Shown: piece by piece, positions 55,812 through 64,000 of the stretch
How the letters are laid out: each line of letters begins with the position of its first letter
Numbering within the stretch: position 1 is the stretch's first letter
Assembly (NCBI RefSeq): GCF_024509555.1
Contig: NZ_JAMWEL010000005.1
Span: 1-64,000, forward strand
Reading direction: 5' to 3'
Length of the DNA stretch: 64,000 bases
Source: Streptococcus suis
GTDB lineage: Bacteria > Bacillota > Bacilli > Lactobacillales > Streptococcaceae
Notes under the pieces: model-generated
What the model was told of the DNA's origin: nothing
Seen by the model: the letters and a program-made list of their open reading frames with translations, nothing else
Databases searched by the model: none
Position numbers and translations under genes: made by a program

Positions 55812-56657
55812 ATGTCATATATTACAACCAAAAACCAATACACCACCGTTTCAAACAATAAAATCGTCTACCGTGAGCTCAGCAAGGGCAAGTCTGACAT
55901 TCCTTTGGTCATGCTGGTTCACCTAGCGGCCACCTTGGACAACTGGGATCCCAAATTGCTGGATTTGCTGGCTGAACAGCACCATGTAATTGTCCTAGAC
56001 CTCCCTGGCGTGGGTGCTAGTCAGGGCAAGGTGGCTCCGACCATTCCAGGAATGGCTGAGCAGGCTGTTTCCATTATCAAGGCTTTGGGTCATGAGAAAA
56101 TCAATTTGCTAGGTCTGTCTATGGGTGGCTTTATTGCTCAAGAAATAGTTCGTCTGGATAGTCAATTGGTCAACCGTTTGATTTTAGCAGGTACAGGTCC
56201 TCGTGGTGGTTTTGAAGTTGATAAGGTGACTGGAAAAACCTTCCGCTACATGCTGAAGGCTGGTTTGGAGCGTGTGGATCCAAAACGCTACATCTTCTAC
56301 AATCATGATGAGGCAGGTCGTTTGGAGGCAGAAAAAGTCTTGGGTCGTATGGGGCAAAGAAGTGCTGCTCATGCAGACAAGGACATGAATGTTCCAGGAT
56401 TTTTGACACAGCTCAAAGCTATCAAACGCTGGGGAAGAGAGCCTCAAGATGCCATGACCTTTATCACCCAACCGACTATGATCGTCAACGGTGATAAGGA
56501 TATGCAGGTTCCAACAGAAAATTCTTACACCATGCATGAGAAAATCAAAAATAGCCAACTGATCATCTATCCAAATGCAGGTCACGGCTCTATCTTCCAA
56601 AATGCAGAAGAGTTTTCGAAAGCCTTACTAGCCTTTTTGGAGGAAAGCAATGCCTAA
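55812..56657 (+). CDS. Alpha/beta hydrolase
   Basis: A 281-aa alpha/beta hydrolase. The nucleophile elbow is GLSMGG with Ser103, the oxyanion region LVHLAATLDNWDP, a candidate acid Asp lies in VNGDKDMQVP, and His in PNAGHGSIFQ. No signal peptide. Substrate unknown. Overlaps the SDR gene by 8 nt. Confidence 0.87.
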   Translation: MSYITTKNQYTTVSNNKIVYRELSKGKSDIPLVMLVHLAATLDNWDPKLLDLLAEQHHVIVLDLPGVGASQGKVAPTIPGMAEQAVSIIKALGHEKINLLGLSMGGFIAQEIVRLDSQLVNRLILAGTGPRGGFEVDKVTGKTFRYMLKAGLERVDPKRYIFYNHDEAGRLEAEKVLGRMGQRSAAHADKDMNVPGFLTQLKAIKRWGREPQDAMTFITQPTMIVNGDKDMQVPTENSYTMHEKIKNSQLIIYPNAGHGSIFQNAEEFSKALLAFLEESNA

Positions 56658-57519
56658 AACTATTTTAATCACTGGTTCGACGGATGGAATCGGCAAACAC
56701 CTAGCCATGAAACTGGCTAGTGAAGGTCATGAAGTGATCTTGCACGGGCGAAATAGCGAAAAGCTCCGTGTAGCTCTCAGTGATATTCAACTAAAAACAG
56801 GAAATAAAAAGATTCACGGCTACCTTGCAGATTTTTCCAAGTTAGCAGATGTCTATCGTTTCAGCCAAGAAATTAAACGAGATTTTGAGCAGATTGATGT
56901 CTTGTTAAACAATGCGGGAGCTTACTTTGGAGATGCCCGTGTGGCAACGGCAGAAAATATCGAGATGACCTTTATGCTGTCTGTCCAAGTTCCCTATATC
57001 CTGACGGCGGAGTTGCTTCCCTTGCTGGAAAAAGCAGGAGGCAGGGTCATTCACACCTCTTCCTTCATGCACCATTTTGCACAAACCAGAGGCTTGGATT
57101 TTGGTTTAGAGCAGGGCTATTCTGCAGCCATGGCTTACAATAATGCCAAACTATACACCATTTGGCTGGCAATAGCTCAGGCAGAGGCCTTAGAAAAGCA
57201 AGGTTCATCTGTGACCGTCAATGCCTACCATCCTGGCTTGATTGCGACAAATTTGGGCAATGATGGGGTCAAACGCAATCTGAGAAGTCGGATTCTCACC
57301 AGTCTGATGAAACCATTTTCCAAAGATTTGGACCAGGGGATTGAAACGGGTTACTACTTAAGTTTGTCACCAGAGGTGGCTGGAGTATCAGGTCGTTATT
57401 TTGCGGAGAAAAGGTTGGCTAAGGTCAGCTTGAAAGGATTTGATTTGGCAAAGAGCCAAGCCTTACTAGCCTATCTTGATAGGAAAATCCAAGTATTTAA
57501 GGAGAGCGACCGTGACTAA
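56650..57519 (+). CDS. Short-chain dehydrogenase/reductase
   Basis: A 289-aa SDR. The NAD(P) loop is TGSTDGIG (8-15), the NNAG motif is LLNNAGAYF, and the catalytic pair is in AYNNAKLYT with an upstream Ser in HTSSF. Members of this kind reduce ketones or aldehydes. It overlaps both neighbours by 8 nt. Confidence 0.9.
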   Translation: MPKTILITGSTDGIGKHLAMKLASEGHEVILHGRNSEKLRVALSDIQLKTGNKKIHGYLADFSKLADVYRFSQEIKRDFEQIDVLLNNAGAYFGDARVATAENIEMTFMLSVQVPYILTAELLPLLEKAGGRVIHTSSFMHHFAQTRGLDFGLEQGYSAAMAYNNAKLYTIWLAIAQAEALEKQGSSVTVNAYHPGLIATNLGNDGVKRNLRSRILTSLMKPFSKDLDQGIETGYYLSLSPEVAGVSGRYFAEKRLAKVSLKGFDLAKSQALLAYLDRKIQVFKESDRD

Positions 57520-58723
57520 GATTTTGTTAGAAAACCTCCAACTGCCCAATGGTCAGGTCTTAGACAATCGCTTTTTCAAATCCGCCATGAGCGAAACCCT
57601 GGCAGATAGTCAGGGAGCTCCCTCAGATGACTTGATTGCCTTATATGATTTTTGGGCCAAGCAGGGAATGGGTGTCTTAGTGACAGGTAATGTCATGGTG
57701 GATGGCCGCTACCTTGGTGAGCCGGGCAATGTGGTCCTTGATTCAGACGCTCACTTGGCTCAATTTCGGAAATGGGCAGCCGTTGGTAAAAAGAACGGTG
57801 TGCCTATCTGGCTCCAGCTCAATCACCCTGGCAAACAGATGTATCGGTCGATCAATCAAACTCCGATTGCACCCAGTGCCATTCCGATTTCTGGAGGCTC
57901 AGCTTCGGCCTTTCGTCCACCGAGAGAAATGACCGTGTTTGATATCAAAGAAGCTAGGGATAAATTTATTGCAGCAGGCCTTCGGGCAAAAGCAGCAGGA
58001 TTTACAGGTGTACAGTTACACGCTGCACATGGTTACTTGATCAATCAATTCCTCTCACCAGCAGATAATCAGCGGACGGACCGCTATGGTGGCAGTCTGG
58101 ACAATCGCATGCGATTCTTGGTGGAAGTCTATCAAGGTCTGCGTGAAAAAGTGGGACCAGATTTTACCATCGCCTTGAAATTGAATGCTTCTGATTTTAA
58201 GGAAGAAGGCTTTGGTTTTGAAGATTGTAAGCATGTGGTGAAAACCATGTCCGACTTGGGTATTGATCTGATTGAAATTTCAGGTGGCAATTATGAGACA
58301 CCTGTTTTTGGTAGTGACTATGAGAATGGTGCTGGATTTGTCACCTATGCCCTTGCCTTAGCGGATTTGACTTCTGTTCCTATTGTTTCAACAGGCGGTT
58401 TCCGAAAAGTCACTCAGATGGAGGAGGCTATCAAGGATGGTGTGTCCATGATTGGTCTTGCCAGACCCTTTGTCTTTCGTCCAAGTCTTGTCAATGATTA
58501 CCGTCAAGTCGGTGATGTGCAACTGACAACGCCTCGCCTGACAACAGGTCTTCCAAAACTGGATAAGGCTCTTGGTCCCATAATCGGTGTCAGTTATTAC
58601 GAGGCCCAGATGAAAGGCTTGGCCAAGGGAAAATCTGTCACCATCAGTCAACATGCCTGGCCTTATCTTCTCCAAACCGTCAAGGCACACGGCTTGTCAG
58701 CCTTGAAACCGAGGAGGAAGTAG
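57512..58723 (+). CDS. NADH:flavin oxidoreductase (Old Yellow Enzyme family)
   Basis: A 403-aa FMN TIM-barrel enzyme. LHAAHGYLINQFLSPADNQR is the substrate-binding His/His region and MIGLARPFVFRP the C-terminal FMN phosphate site. A GTG start at 57512 follows aaggagag and overlaps the SDR stop by 8 nt; the ATG frame from 57476 is inside the SDR gene. OYE enzymes reduce activated alkenes, which with the quinone reductase suggests electrophile detoxification. Confidence 0.9.
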   Translation: MTKILLENLQLPNGQVLDNRFFKSAMSETLADSQGAPSDDLIALYDFWAKQGMGVLVTGNVMVDGRYLGEPGNVVLDSDAHLAQFRKWAAVGKKNGVPIWLQLNHPGKQMYRSINQTPIAPSAIPISGGSASAFRPPREMTVFDIKEARDKFIAAGLRAKAAGFTGVQLHAAHGYLINQFLSPADNQRTDRYGGSLDNRMRFLVEVYQGLREKVGPDFTIALKLNASDFKEEGFGFEDCKHVVKTMSDLGIDLIEISGGNYETPVFGSDYENGAGFVTYALALADLTSVPIVSTGGFRKVTQMEEAIKDGVSMIGLARPFVFRPSLVNDYRQVGDVQLTTPRLTTGLPKLDKALGPIIGVSYYEAQMKGLAKGKSVTISQHAWPYLLQTVKAHGLSALKPRRK

Positions 58724-58758
58724 AATGATGCTAATCATGACGATACTAAATTAATTTT

Positions 58759-58797
58759 AAAGCTACTTTTACAATGCGTGTAAGAGTAGCTTTATTT
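58759..58797 (+). terminator. Terminator of the oxidoreductase operon
   Basis: Arms aaagctacttttac and gtaagagtagcttt (one wobble or mismatch) with a 7-nt loop, then T-rich. Confidence 0.8.
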
Positions 58798-58991
58798 TCA
58801 TTATAGATATTCGATTGAGGAGAGGTTCAAGCCTAACGCTGCTTCTCCAGATTTGTATTACAGTACTTGAAATCATTATTAAAAATATCCAGAGAGATGA
58901 TATTACGCACAAAAATAAAACTTAGAGTGACTGAAAAACAGTTGCCTAAGTCTTTTTGCTTGGTCTGGTCAAGAACGTTGATAAGCTTGTC

Positions 58992-59501
58992 CTATTGCTC
59001 TCCCATCAACCGCATGATGTCATCAGGGCTTTCCTTACAGCCTCTAGCAACCCAGGTTTTAAGCACTCGGAAAAATCCTCCCACAATAAATTGCAGGTGA
59101 AAATCATCGGTCAAGTCCCCCAGCCTTTCTTTGAAATAGCGATCCAAGACCTTCTCGAGCAAGTAGTCCAAATGGTTGGCTGTCAACAAGCGAATCTTAT
59201 CCTGTTGTTCATGCCAAAAGTCAAAAAATTGCCGTAAAGCCAGTAAGAGATGAGTATCTGACCAATCCGACAAGTCAATCTGCCGTTCGGTCAACCAGGC
59301 TTGCAGCTCCAAGTTGAAGGACCGTTCGAGAACCTCTTCCTTATTAGAAAAGTTCCTATAAAAAGTCACCCGACCGACGCCGGCTCGCTCCACCAACTCT
59401 GACACACTAATCTTTTCAAAGGATTTGTCTTCCAACAACTCCCACAAAGCCTCCACGACACTCTCCACAAATAACGACTCTTTCCGCTTCACTCTTTCCA
59501 T
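58992..59501 (-). CDS. TetR family regulator
   Basis: A 170-aa TetR protein: KISVSELVERAGVGRVTFYR is the helix-turn-helix, followed by an all-helical ligand domain. The start at 59501 has aaaggaag upstream; the longer frame to 59573 adds unlike residues. It is divergent from an operon of two esterases and a DUF1349 protein, the usual layout for a TetR repressor and its targets. A palindrome at 59594 is its likely site. Confidence 0.87.
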   Translation of the reverse strand: MERVKRKESLFVESVVEALWELLEDKSFEKISVSELVERAGVGRVTFYRNFSNKEEVLERSFNLELQAWLTERQIDLSDWSDTHLLLALRQFFDFWHEQQDKIRLLTANHLDYLLEKVLDRYFKERLGDLTDDFHLQFIVGGFFRVLKTWVARGCKESPDDIMRLMGEQ

Positions 59502-59577
59502 GCGAAACACTTCCTTTCCTTTGTTTCCTTTTGGGCAAATAGCAGAGCTAGGACTGGTTTTCCCACTGTTCATCTGC

Positions 59578-59607
59578 TATACTGATAAAAAGCGAAACAC
59601 TTGTTTC
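59578..59607 (+). promoter_or_regulatory. Esterase operon promoter with TetR-type palindrome
   Basis: Extended -10 TGCTATACT (TATACT at 59578-59583) is followed by the perfect palindrome GAAACA-CT-TGTTTC (59594-59607). The half site gcgaaacactt recurs at the tetR start (59500-59510), so the TetR protein may act on both. Confidence 0.7.
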
Positions 59608-59642
59608 TAAAAATATACCATAAAGGACAGAAAAAAGAAAGT

Positions 59643-60761
59643 ATGAAAAAAGTTTGGAAAATAGTAGCAGCTGTAATAGCCACCCTAGCTTTGCTTGGTT
59701 TTATTGCCTACAAAAAGACATTTGGCTGGTCAGCTCCTGAGCTTGTTGACCAGACCCCACAAGTGAATGAATGGTACAGCCTCAGTCCCGAAGGGGTTGT
59801 AGATTCTCAGGGCAATCAGGCACACGGCCTGCTTCGTATCGGTAAAGAGAAGAATAAGGTGATGGTCTATTTCTTCGGTGGTGGTGTGAGTATCAATGAA
59901 GAGACTGCTAGTGGTGGCACACGCTATTTTGCGACCACAACTGGCCATCAAGATTATGTCGCAACTTGGGGAATTGGTAGTTCGCAGGAAGATAATCCAT
60001 TTAAGGACTGGACTATGATTGTGCTTCCGTATGGGACAGGAGATTTTCATGCTGGCACACAGAATTTTACTTACGTAGATGATAAAGGTAAGGAACAAAC
60101 GATTTATCATCAGGGTTATAATAATTTGTCAAGTATATTAGCAGCAGCCAAACCGCACATTGGCAATCCCGATACACTTCTGGTGACTGGATTTTCAGCT
60201 GGCGGATTTGCGACCTCACTGCTAGCGGATGATGTCATTTCTCATTTTCCAACAGCAAAAAATGTCACCGTTGCAGTGGACAGTTCCTTTTTGAGACATG
60301 ATAATTGGAAAAGCATAGCAGAAAATGTCTGGAAGACACCGACTTCTATTAGTGACCGCCTGCATTCAGACAATCTTGTTTTAGATAGCTTAGTAGCCCT
60401 CCATGAGAAACGCGGGGATAGTGTTAAGATATTGTTTGATATTTCCTATCGAGATGGAGTTCTTCAGCAATATCAAGCCTATATTGACCAAGGGCAACTA
60501 GCTGATGCGACAAAAGCAAGTAGTGATGACTTTCAAATCAGGCTCAAACAGATGGTGCAAGAACTTCAAACTCAGATTGAGGGAGTGGGTATTTTTATCT
60601 GGAACTATGATAAAGATGAAAAAACCACAGCTACTCAGCACACCACCATTAACTTTCCAACATTCTTTACCCCTATGTCTCAAGACAAGAGTGTGGCAGA
60701 ATGGCTGGATGATGCGGTTAACGGAGAGGTTAAGAGTTACGGGTTAGAACTACTAGATTAG
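59643..60761 (+). CDS. Membrane-anchored pectinacetylesterase/NOTUM-like hydrolase
   Basis: A 372-aa protein with one N-terminal membrane helix (about 5-25) and the rest outside. FFGGGVSIN (oxyanion hole) and VTGFSAGGFATSLLADDV (Ser nucleophile in GFSAGG) fit the pectinacetylesterase/NOTUM family of carboxylesterases. Substrate is not pectin by necessity; a cell-wall or host acyl ester is possible. The start at 59643 is set by likeness of the helix to the next gene product. Confidence 0.78.
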   Translation: MKKVWKIVAAVIATLALLGFIAYKKTFGWSAPELVDQTPQVNEWYSLSPEGVVDSQGNQAHGLLRIGKEKNKVMVYFFGGGVSINEETASGGTRYFATTTGHQDYVATWGIGSSQEDNPFKDWTMIVLPYGTGDFHAGTQNFTYVDDKGKEQTIYHQGYNNLSSILAAAKPHIGNPDTLLVTGFSAGGFATSLLADDVISHFPTAKNVTVAVDSSFLRHDNWKSIAENVWKTPTSISDRLHSDNLVLDSLVALHEKRGDSVKILFDISYRDGVLQQYQAYIDQGQLADATKASSDDFQIRLKQMVQELQTQIEGVGIFIWNYDKDEKTTATQHTTINFPTFFTPMSQDKSVAEWLDDAVNGEVKSYGLELLD

Positions 60762-60770
60762 GAGAATAGT

Positions 60771-61790
60771 ATGAAAAAATTTAAAAAAATTATCTTATGG
60801 ATCCTTGGGATTGTAGCTAGTCTTGGTCTCATTGTTTATGTGTCTGTTACCAATCATCCGCAGTTGGTAGTCGGTGTCATTCAATCGTTTATGTATAAGG
60901 AGAGTTCACCGAACTCTTACAGTCCTCTTTATGAGCCCATTGATGGTCTGAAAGAGAATGGTCAGTATCTGAAAAGTGAGATTGCCTATAGCAAGGACTA
61001 CCCTAACAGCTTTTTAGATATTACTTATCCAGACCAAAATTTTGAAGCTGACCGACCAACCCTCTTCTATTTCCATGGTGGTGGATTCTTTGGAGGGAGT
61101 AAAAATATGGGGGACCCTCTGGCTGCCAGCCAAGCCACCTATCTCATTGACGACATCGTGTCAAAAGGATATAATGTGGTCAATGTTGACTATGCTCTTG
61201 TACCAGATCATCATTTTCCAACGCCTGTGATTCAAATGAATCAGGCCATTGCCTACATAAAGGACCACGCTGAAGAATACCATTTGAACATGGACAATGT
61301 TGTCTTGATGGGCTCATCAGCAGGTGCCATCATGGTGGCTCAATATGGTAGTGTCTTAGCCAATCAGGAGTACGCTCAGCTATTGAACATTGAACCAAGT
61401 ATTGCAAAAGAACATGTCAAGGCCCTGGTCATCGACGACGCTCCCTTAGATTACGCCAAATTTAGCCTAGGTACGAAGATGTTGGTTGGAAATTATGTTT
61501 CAGAAACCATCTATCTAAGTGAGGAAGAAATCAATGCCTATAACCCGATTTCCTATGTGAATAAAGACTACCCAGCTAGTTTCCTTCTGGGAAGCGAGTA
61601 TCGGACAGATATGGTGTCGCTCAATAAAGCCTTGAAGCAATCGGGAGTTAAGAATGAATTGGTCGATCCTTTGGCAGAAGAAGGGCTTGAAAAGCCGCAT
61701 GGCTTTGTGGCGAATTTACGAAATGACCCGGTATCTGCCAAAGCATTTGAGCGGATGATGACTTTTATAGACGAACGAACTAAGGAGTAA
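60771..61790 (+). CDS. Membrane-anchored alpha/beta hydrolase (HSL-type esterase)
   Basis: A 339-aa esterase with an N-terminal membrane helix (about 5-25). The HGGG oxyanion motif is in FYFHGGGFFGG and the nucleophile Ser in LMGSSAGAIM; His is near EKPHGFVAN. It belongs to the hormone-sensitive-lipase-like group. Nine nt separate it from the gene before; together they look like two surface esterases under one TetR-type control. Confidence 0.84.
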   Translation: MKKFKKIILWILGIVASLGLIVYVSVTNHPQLVVGVIQSFMYKESSPNSYSPLYEPIDGLKENGQYLKSEIAYSKDYPNSFLDITYPDQNFEADRPTLFYFHGGGFFGGSKNMGDPLAASQATYLIDDIVSKGYNVVNVDYALVPDHHFPTPVIQMNQAIAYIKDHAEEYHLNMDNVVLMGSSAGAIMVAQYGSVLANQEYAQLLNIEPSIAKEHVKALVIDDAPLDYAKFSLGTKMLVGNYVSETIYLSEEEINAYNPISYVNKDYPASFLLGSEYRTDMVSLNKALKQSGVKNELVDPLAEEGLEKPHGFVANLRNDPVSAKAFERMMTFIDERTKE

Positions 61791-61791
61791 C

Positions 61792-62391
61792 ATGAACACC
61801 AAAAATTTTTACTGGGTGCGAGAACCAGAAAACTATCAGATTTCGGATAATGAAATCAGAATCACAACCCAAGCTCATACAGACTTGTGGCAGAAAACCT
61901 ACTACCATTTTGTCAATGACAATGCTCCCCTGCTCTTGATGGATACGGAGGAAGAGTATTTTTCCTTTACGGTTAAGACGGATTTTTCCAATAGTCATAC
62001 TCGTTTTGATCAGTGTGGCGTCGTGGTCTATCAGGATTCGGAAAACTGGATTAAGGGCTCGATTGAGTATGAAAATGAAGATTTTCAGCATTTGGGCAGC
62101 GTTGTGACCAATCAGGGCTTTTCAGACTGGGCAACCCAGGAAATTCCTGCTTCTGTCAAGTCAATTTACTACCGTTTGAGCCGACGGGGTAGTGATTTCT
62201 GCATCGAAAATTCTAAAGACGGTGTTCATTTTGAGCAAATGCGGATTTGCCACCTGCATCAAGGCGGCGGTAAAATCCATTTCGGTATCTACGCCTGTTC
62301 ACCGGAAAACTCTTCTTTTGAAGCGATCTTTTCAGAAATGACCTTGACAGACTGCAAATGGCTAGCCCACGACGGTCAACAACCAGACTAG
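61792..62391 (+). CDS. DUF1349 domain protein
   Basis: A 199-aa beta-rich protein of the DUF1349 (concanavalin-like lectin fold) family: FTVKTDFSNSHTRFDQCGVV and HFGIYACSPENSSFEAIFSE are typical strands. Likely binds or acts on sugars, but function is unproven. Last gene of the esterase operon, 1 nt after the previous stop. Confidence 0.83.
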   Translation: MNTKNFYWVREPENYQISDNEIRITTQAHTDLWQKTYYHFVNDNAPLLLMDTEEEYFSFTVKTDFSNSHTRFDQCGVVVYQDSENWIKGSIEYENEDFQHLGSVVTNQGFSDWATQEIPASVKSIYYRLSRRGSDFCIENSKDGVHFEQMRICHLHQGGGKIHFGIYACSPENSSFEAIFSEMTLTDCKWLAHDGQQPD

Positions 62392-62440
62392 AAGATTGGG
62401 CAGAAGCTCCGCCATTTCCCAAAAGTCCGTCATAAAATCG

Positions 62441-62468
62441 TTGAAATCCCTGTCAATTGTGTTATAAT
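62441..62468 (+). promoter_or_regulatory. tig promoter
   Basis: TTGAAA (62441-62446), 16-bp spacer, TATAAT (62463-62468), 37 nt before the start codon with an aaggag site between. Confidence 0.72.
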
Positions 62469-62505
62469 GAAGAGTATGCAATAAAATTTTAAGGAGAATG
62501 ACAGA

Positions 62506-63789
62506 ATGTCTGTATCATTTGAAGCAAAAGAAACAAACCGCGGCGTTTTGACCTTCACAATCGGTCAAGATGCTATCAAACCAGAATTGGACCGCGTTTT
62601 CAACAAAGTTAAGAAGGATATCAATCTTCCAGGTTTCCGTAAAGGTCACTTGCCACGTGCCGTTTTTAACCAAAAATTTGGTGAAGAAGCACTTTACCAA
62701 GATGTAGTAAACGCTCTTTTACCAGCAGCTTATGAAGCAGCTGTTGCAGAAGCTGGTCTTGAAGTAGTTGCACAACCAAAAATCGACGTTGTGTCTATGG
62801 AAAAAGGTCAAGACTGGACAATCACTGCTGAAGTTGTGACAAAACCTGAAGTAAAGTTGGGTGACTACAAAAACTTGGCAGTTTCAGTAGAAGCTACTAA
62901 AGAAGTAACAGATGAAGAAGTTGATGCGAAAATCGAACGTGAACGCAATAACTTGGCTGAATTGGTTATCAAAGAAGGCCCAGCAGCTGAAGGCGACACA
63001 GTTGTTATCGACTTTGTAGGTTCAATCGACGGCGTTGAATTTGACGGCGGTAAAGGTGAGAACTTCTCACTTGGACTTGGTTCAGGTCAATTCATCCCAG
63101 GTTTTGAAGCACAATTGGTAGGTCACGCAGCTGGTGAGGAAGTAAACGTTGAAGTGACTTTCCCAGAAGACTACCAAGCAGCAGACCTTGCTGGTAAACC
63201 AGCCCTCTTCGTGACAAAAATCCACGAAGTAAAAGCAAAAGAAGTTCCAGCTTTGGATGACGAATTGGCAAAAGACATCGACGAAGAAGTGGAAACACTT
63301 GATGAGTTGAAAGCTAAATACCGCAAAGAATTGGAAGCAGCAAAAGAAGTTGCCTTTGACGATGCAGTTGAATCAGCAGCTCTTGAATTGGCTGTAGAAA
63401 ACGCTGAAATCGTTGAATTGCCAGAAGAAATGATTCACGAAGAAGTTCACCGTGCCATCAACGAATTCTTGGGTGGTATGCAACAACAAGGTATTTCACC
63501 AGATATGTACTTCCAAATCACTGGTACAACTCGTGAGGACTTGCATAAGCAATACGAAGCTGACGCTGAAAAACGTACTAAGACCAACTTGGTTGTCGAA
63601 GCAGTAGCGAAGGCAGAAGGTTTCGAAGCAACTGAAGAAGAAATCAACAAAGAAATCGAAGACTTGGCAGCAACTTACAATATGGAAGTCGCACAAGTTC
63701 GTAGCTTGCTTTCACCAGACATGTTGAAACATGACATCACAGTGAAAAAAGCAGTTGAAGTCATCACAAGCACAGCAACTGTGAAATAA
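62506..63789 (+). CDS. tig: Trigger factor (ribosome-bound chaperone)
   Basis: A 427-aa chaperone and prolyl isomerase. The N-terminal ribosome-binding signature is in [10 protein letters not shown], the FKBP domain covers about 150-245 ([14 protein letters not shown]), and the helical C-terminal cradle follows. Codon use is strongly biased, as expected for an abundant protein. Monocistronic with its own promoter and terminator. Confidence 0.97.
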   Translation: MSVSFEAKETNRGVLTFTIGQDAIKPELDRVFNKVKKDINLPGFRKGHLPRAVFNQKFGEEALYQDVVNALLPAAYEAAVAEAGLEVVAQPKIDVVSMEKGQDWTITAEVVTKPEVKLGDYKNLAVSVEATKEVTDEEVDAKIERERNNLAELVIKEGPAAEGDTVVIDFVGSIDGVEFDGGKGENFSLGLGSGQFIPGFEAQLVGHAAGEEVNVEVTFPEDYQAADLAGKPALFVTKIHEVKAKEVPALDDELAKDIDEEVETLDELKAKYRKELEAAKEVAFDDAVESAALELAVENAEIVELPEEMIHEEVHRAINEFLGGMQQQGISPDMYFQITGTTREDLHKQYEADAEKRTKTNLVVEAVAKAEGFEATEEEINKEIEDLAATYNMEVAQVRSLLSPDMLKHDITVKKAVEVITSTATVK

Positions 63790-63799
63790 TGCAAATTGG

Positions 63800-63827
63800 A
63801 AACTCGACTTGGTCGGGTTTTCTTTTT
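63800..63827 (+). terminator. Terminator of tig
   Basis: Arms aaactcgac and gtcgggttt (one wobble), 3-nt loop, then T-rich. Confidence 0.8.
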
Positions 63828-63865
63828 GTTTTTTGAGAAATTAGTATATATTTTTCGAAAAATAC

Positions 63866-63907
63866 TTGACTGGTTAATTATTTTGTGATATAAACTTAAC
63901 TGGTTAA
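63866..63907 (+). promoter_or_regulatory. Tandem AdcR boxes and promoter of the zinc lipoprotein gene
   Basis: TTGACTGGTTAA (63866-63877) and TTAACTGGTTAA (63896-63907) match the AdcR zinc-repressor motif TTAACnnGTTAA, 30 bp apart. The promoter is interlaced: -35 TTGACT (63866-63871), 17 bp, -10 TATAAA (63889-63894). Box 1 covers the -35 and box 2 the transcription start. Confidence 0.85.
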
Positions 63908-63932
63908 TGTTTTTTTGTGAAAAGGAGGAAAT

Positions 63933-64000
63933 ATGCTAAAGAAAATACTTGGAGCCTGTCTTTCTATTCTAGCTGGTTTATGCTTGCTGGCTTGCTCGGT
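63933..64000 (+). CDS. Zinc-binding lipoprotein, probable AdcA-type (partial)
   Basis: Only the signal peptide is in the window: a basic start MLKK, a hydrophobic core and a lipobox LLAC with Cys21. An aaaggagg site lies 7 nt upstream. Twin AdcR boxes and the place after tig match the high-affinity zinc lipoprotein of S. suis (known as SSU0308). Identity of the mature protein is inferred. Confidence 0.72.
   Translation, partial: MLKKILGACLSILAGLCLLACS

Noticed and set aside
58867..59237. Plus-strand frames of 77 and 93 codons opposite the TetR gene
   Set aside because: Antisense to a clear TetR protein, no good start signal.

Overview
ORGANISM. The window looks like a Streptococcus chromosome, most probably S. 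suis. Reasons: about 40% GC, streptococcal extended -10 promoters (TGnTATAAT), the gene order yqeG-yqeH-yhbY-nadD-yqeK-...-rsfS-methyltransferase-tmcAL, ClpL with CtsR boxes, a Fur-family PerR next to a P1B-4 metal ATPase, and trigger factor followed by a zinc-regulated lipoprotein gene with AdcR boxes. The species call is inference from gene order and protein likeness; no search was run. LAYOUT. 1-733: end of an rRNA operon (23S 3' end, 5S) and four tRNAs (Val, Gly, Ile, Glu). 1065-10.8 kb: housekeeping genes (recG, asparaginase, a HAD phosphatase with a MazG-like partner, UspA, AlaT-like aminotransferase, gatCAB). 10.8-14.6 kb: galactose locus (galR divergent from galKT, with a cre site over the galK start of transcription). 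14.7-24.5 kb: EamA transporter, cutC, an unknown gene, then the long ribosome-assembly/NAD operon and a voltage-gated-type K+ channel. 24.5-32.7 kb: a TipA-like MerR regulator, then the most unusual part of the window: a tightly coupled operon of a dynamin-like GTPase, a HerA/FtsK-type ATPase with a Gly/Ser-rich insert, an HNH (LHH-type) nuclease toxin and a SUKH (SMI1/KNR4) immunity protein. It runs by a 4-nt overlap into a peptide-deformylase paralogue that lacks the motif-I glutamine. 32.7-44.2 kb: clpL behind a long leader with several CtsR boxes, the malQ-glgP operon, a GntR regulator divergent from a phosphodiesterase-fold gene plus a maltose/glucose PTS EIICBA, and a YebC protein. 44.2-47.8 kb: an AT-rich accessory patch with repeats, TfoX-like and glyoxalase-like genes, an unknown 346-aa gene, a 71-aa gene whose 3' end is made from a repeat hairpin, and an HTH/DUF2975 pair. 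47.8-53.0 kb: P1B-4 metal ATPase and PerR with PerR boxes, then truA, a ThiD/PdxK-type kinase, an ECF S component and a TIGR01440 protein. 53.0-58.7 kb: an Rrf2-linked set of oxidoreductases. Two of its promoters carry one near-perfect palindrome just after the -10 and a third carries a degenerate copy. 59.0-62.4 kb: a TetR regulator divergent from two membrane-anchored esterases and a DUF1349 protein. 62.5-64.0 kb: trigger factor and the start of a probable AdcA-like zinc lipoprotein. HOW IT FITS TOGETHER. Sugar control links galKT, malQ-glgP, the PTS operon and perhaps the toxin operon through cre or LacI-type operators. Stress and metal control is seen as PerR boxes, AdcR boxes, CtsR boxes and the Rrf2 palindrome. 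The GTPase-ATPase-nuclease-immunity operon is the best candidate for an undescribed system: the gene set suggests toxin deployment or defence, but its mechanism cannot be read from sequence alone.
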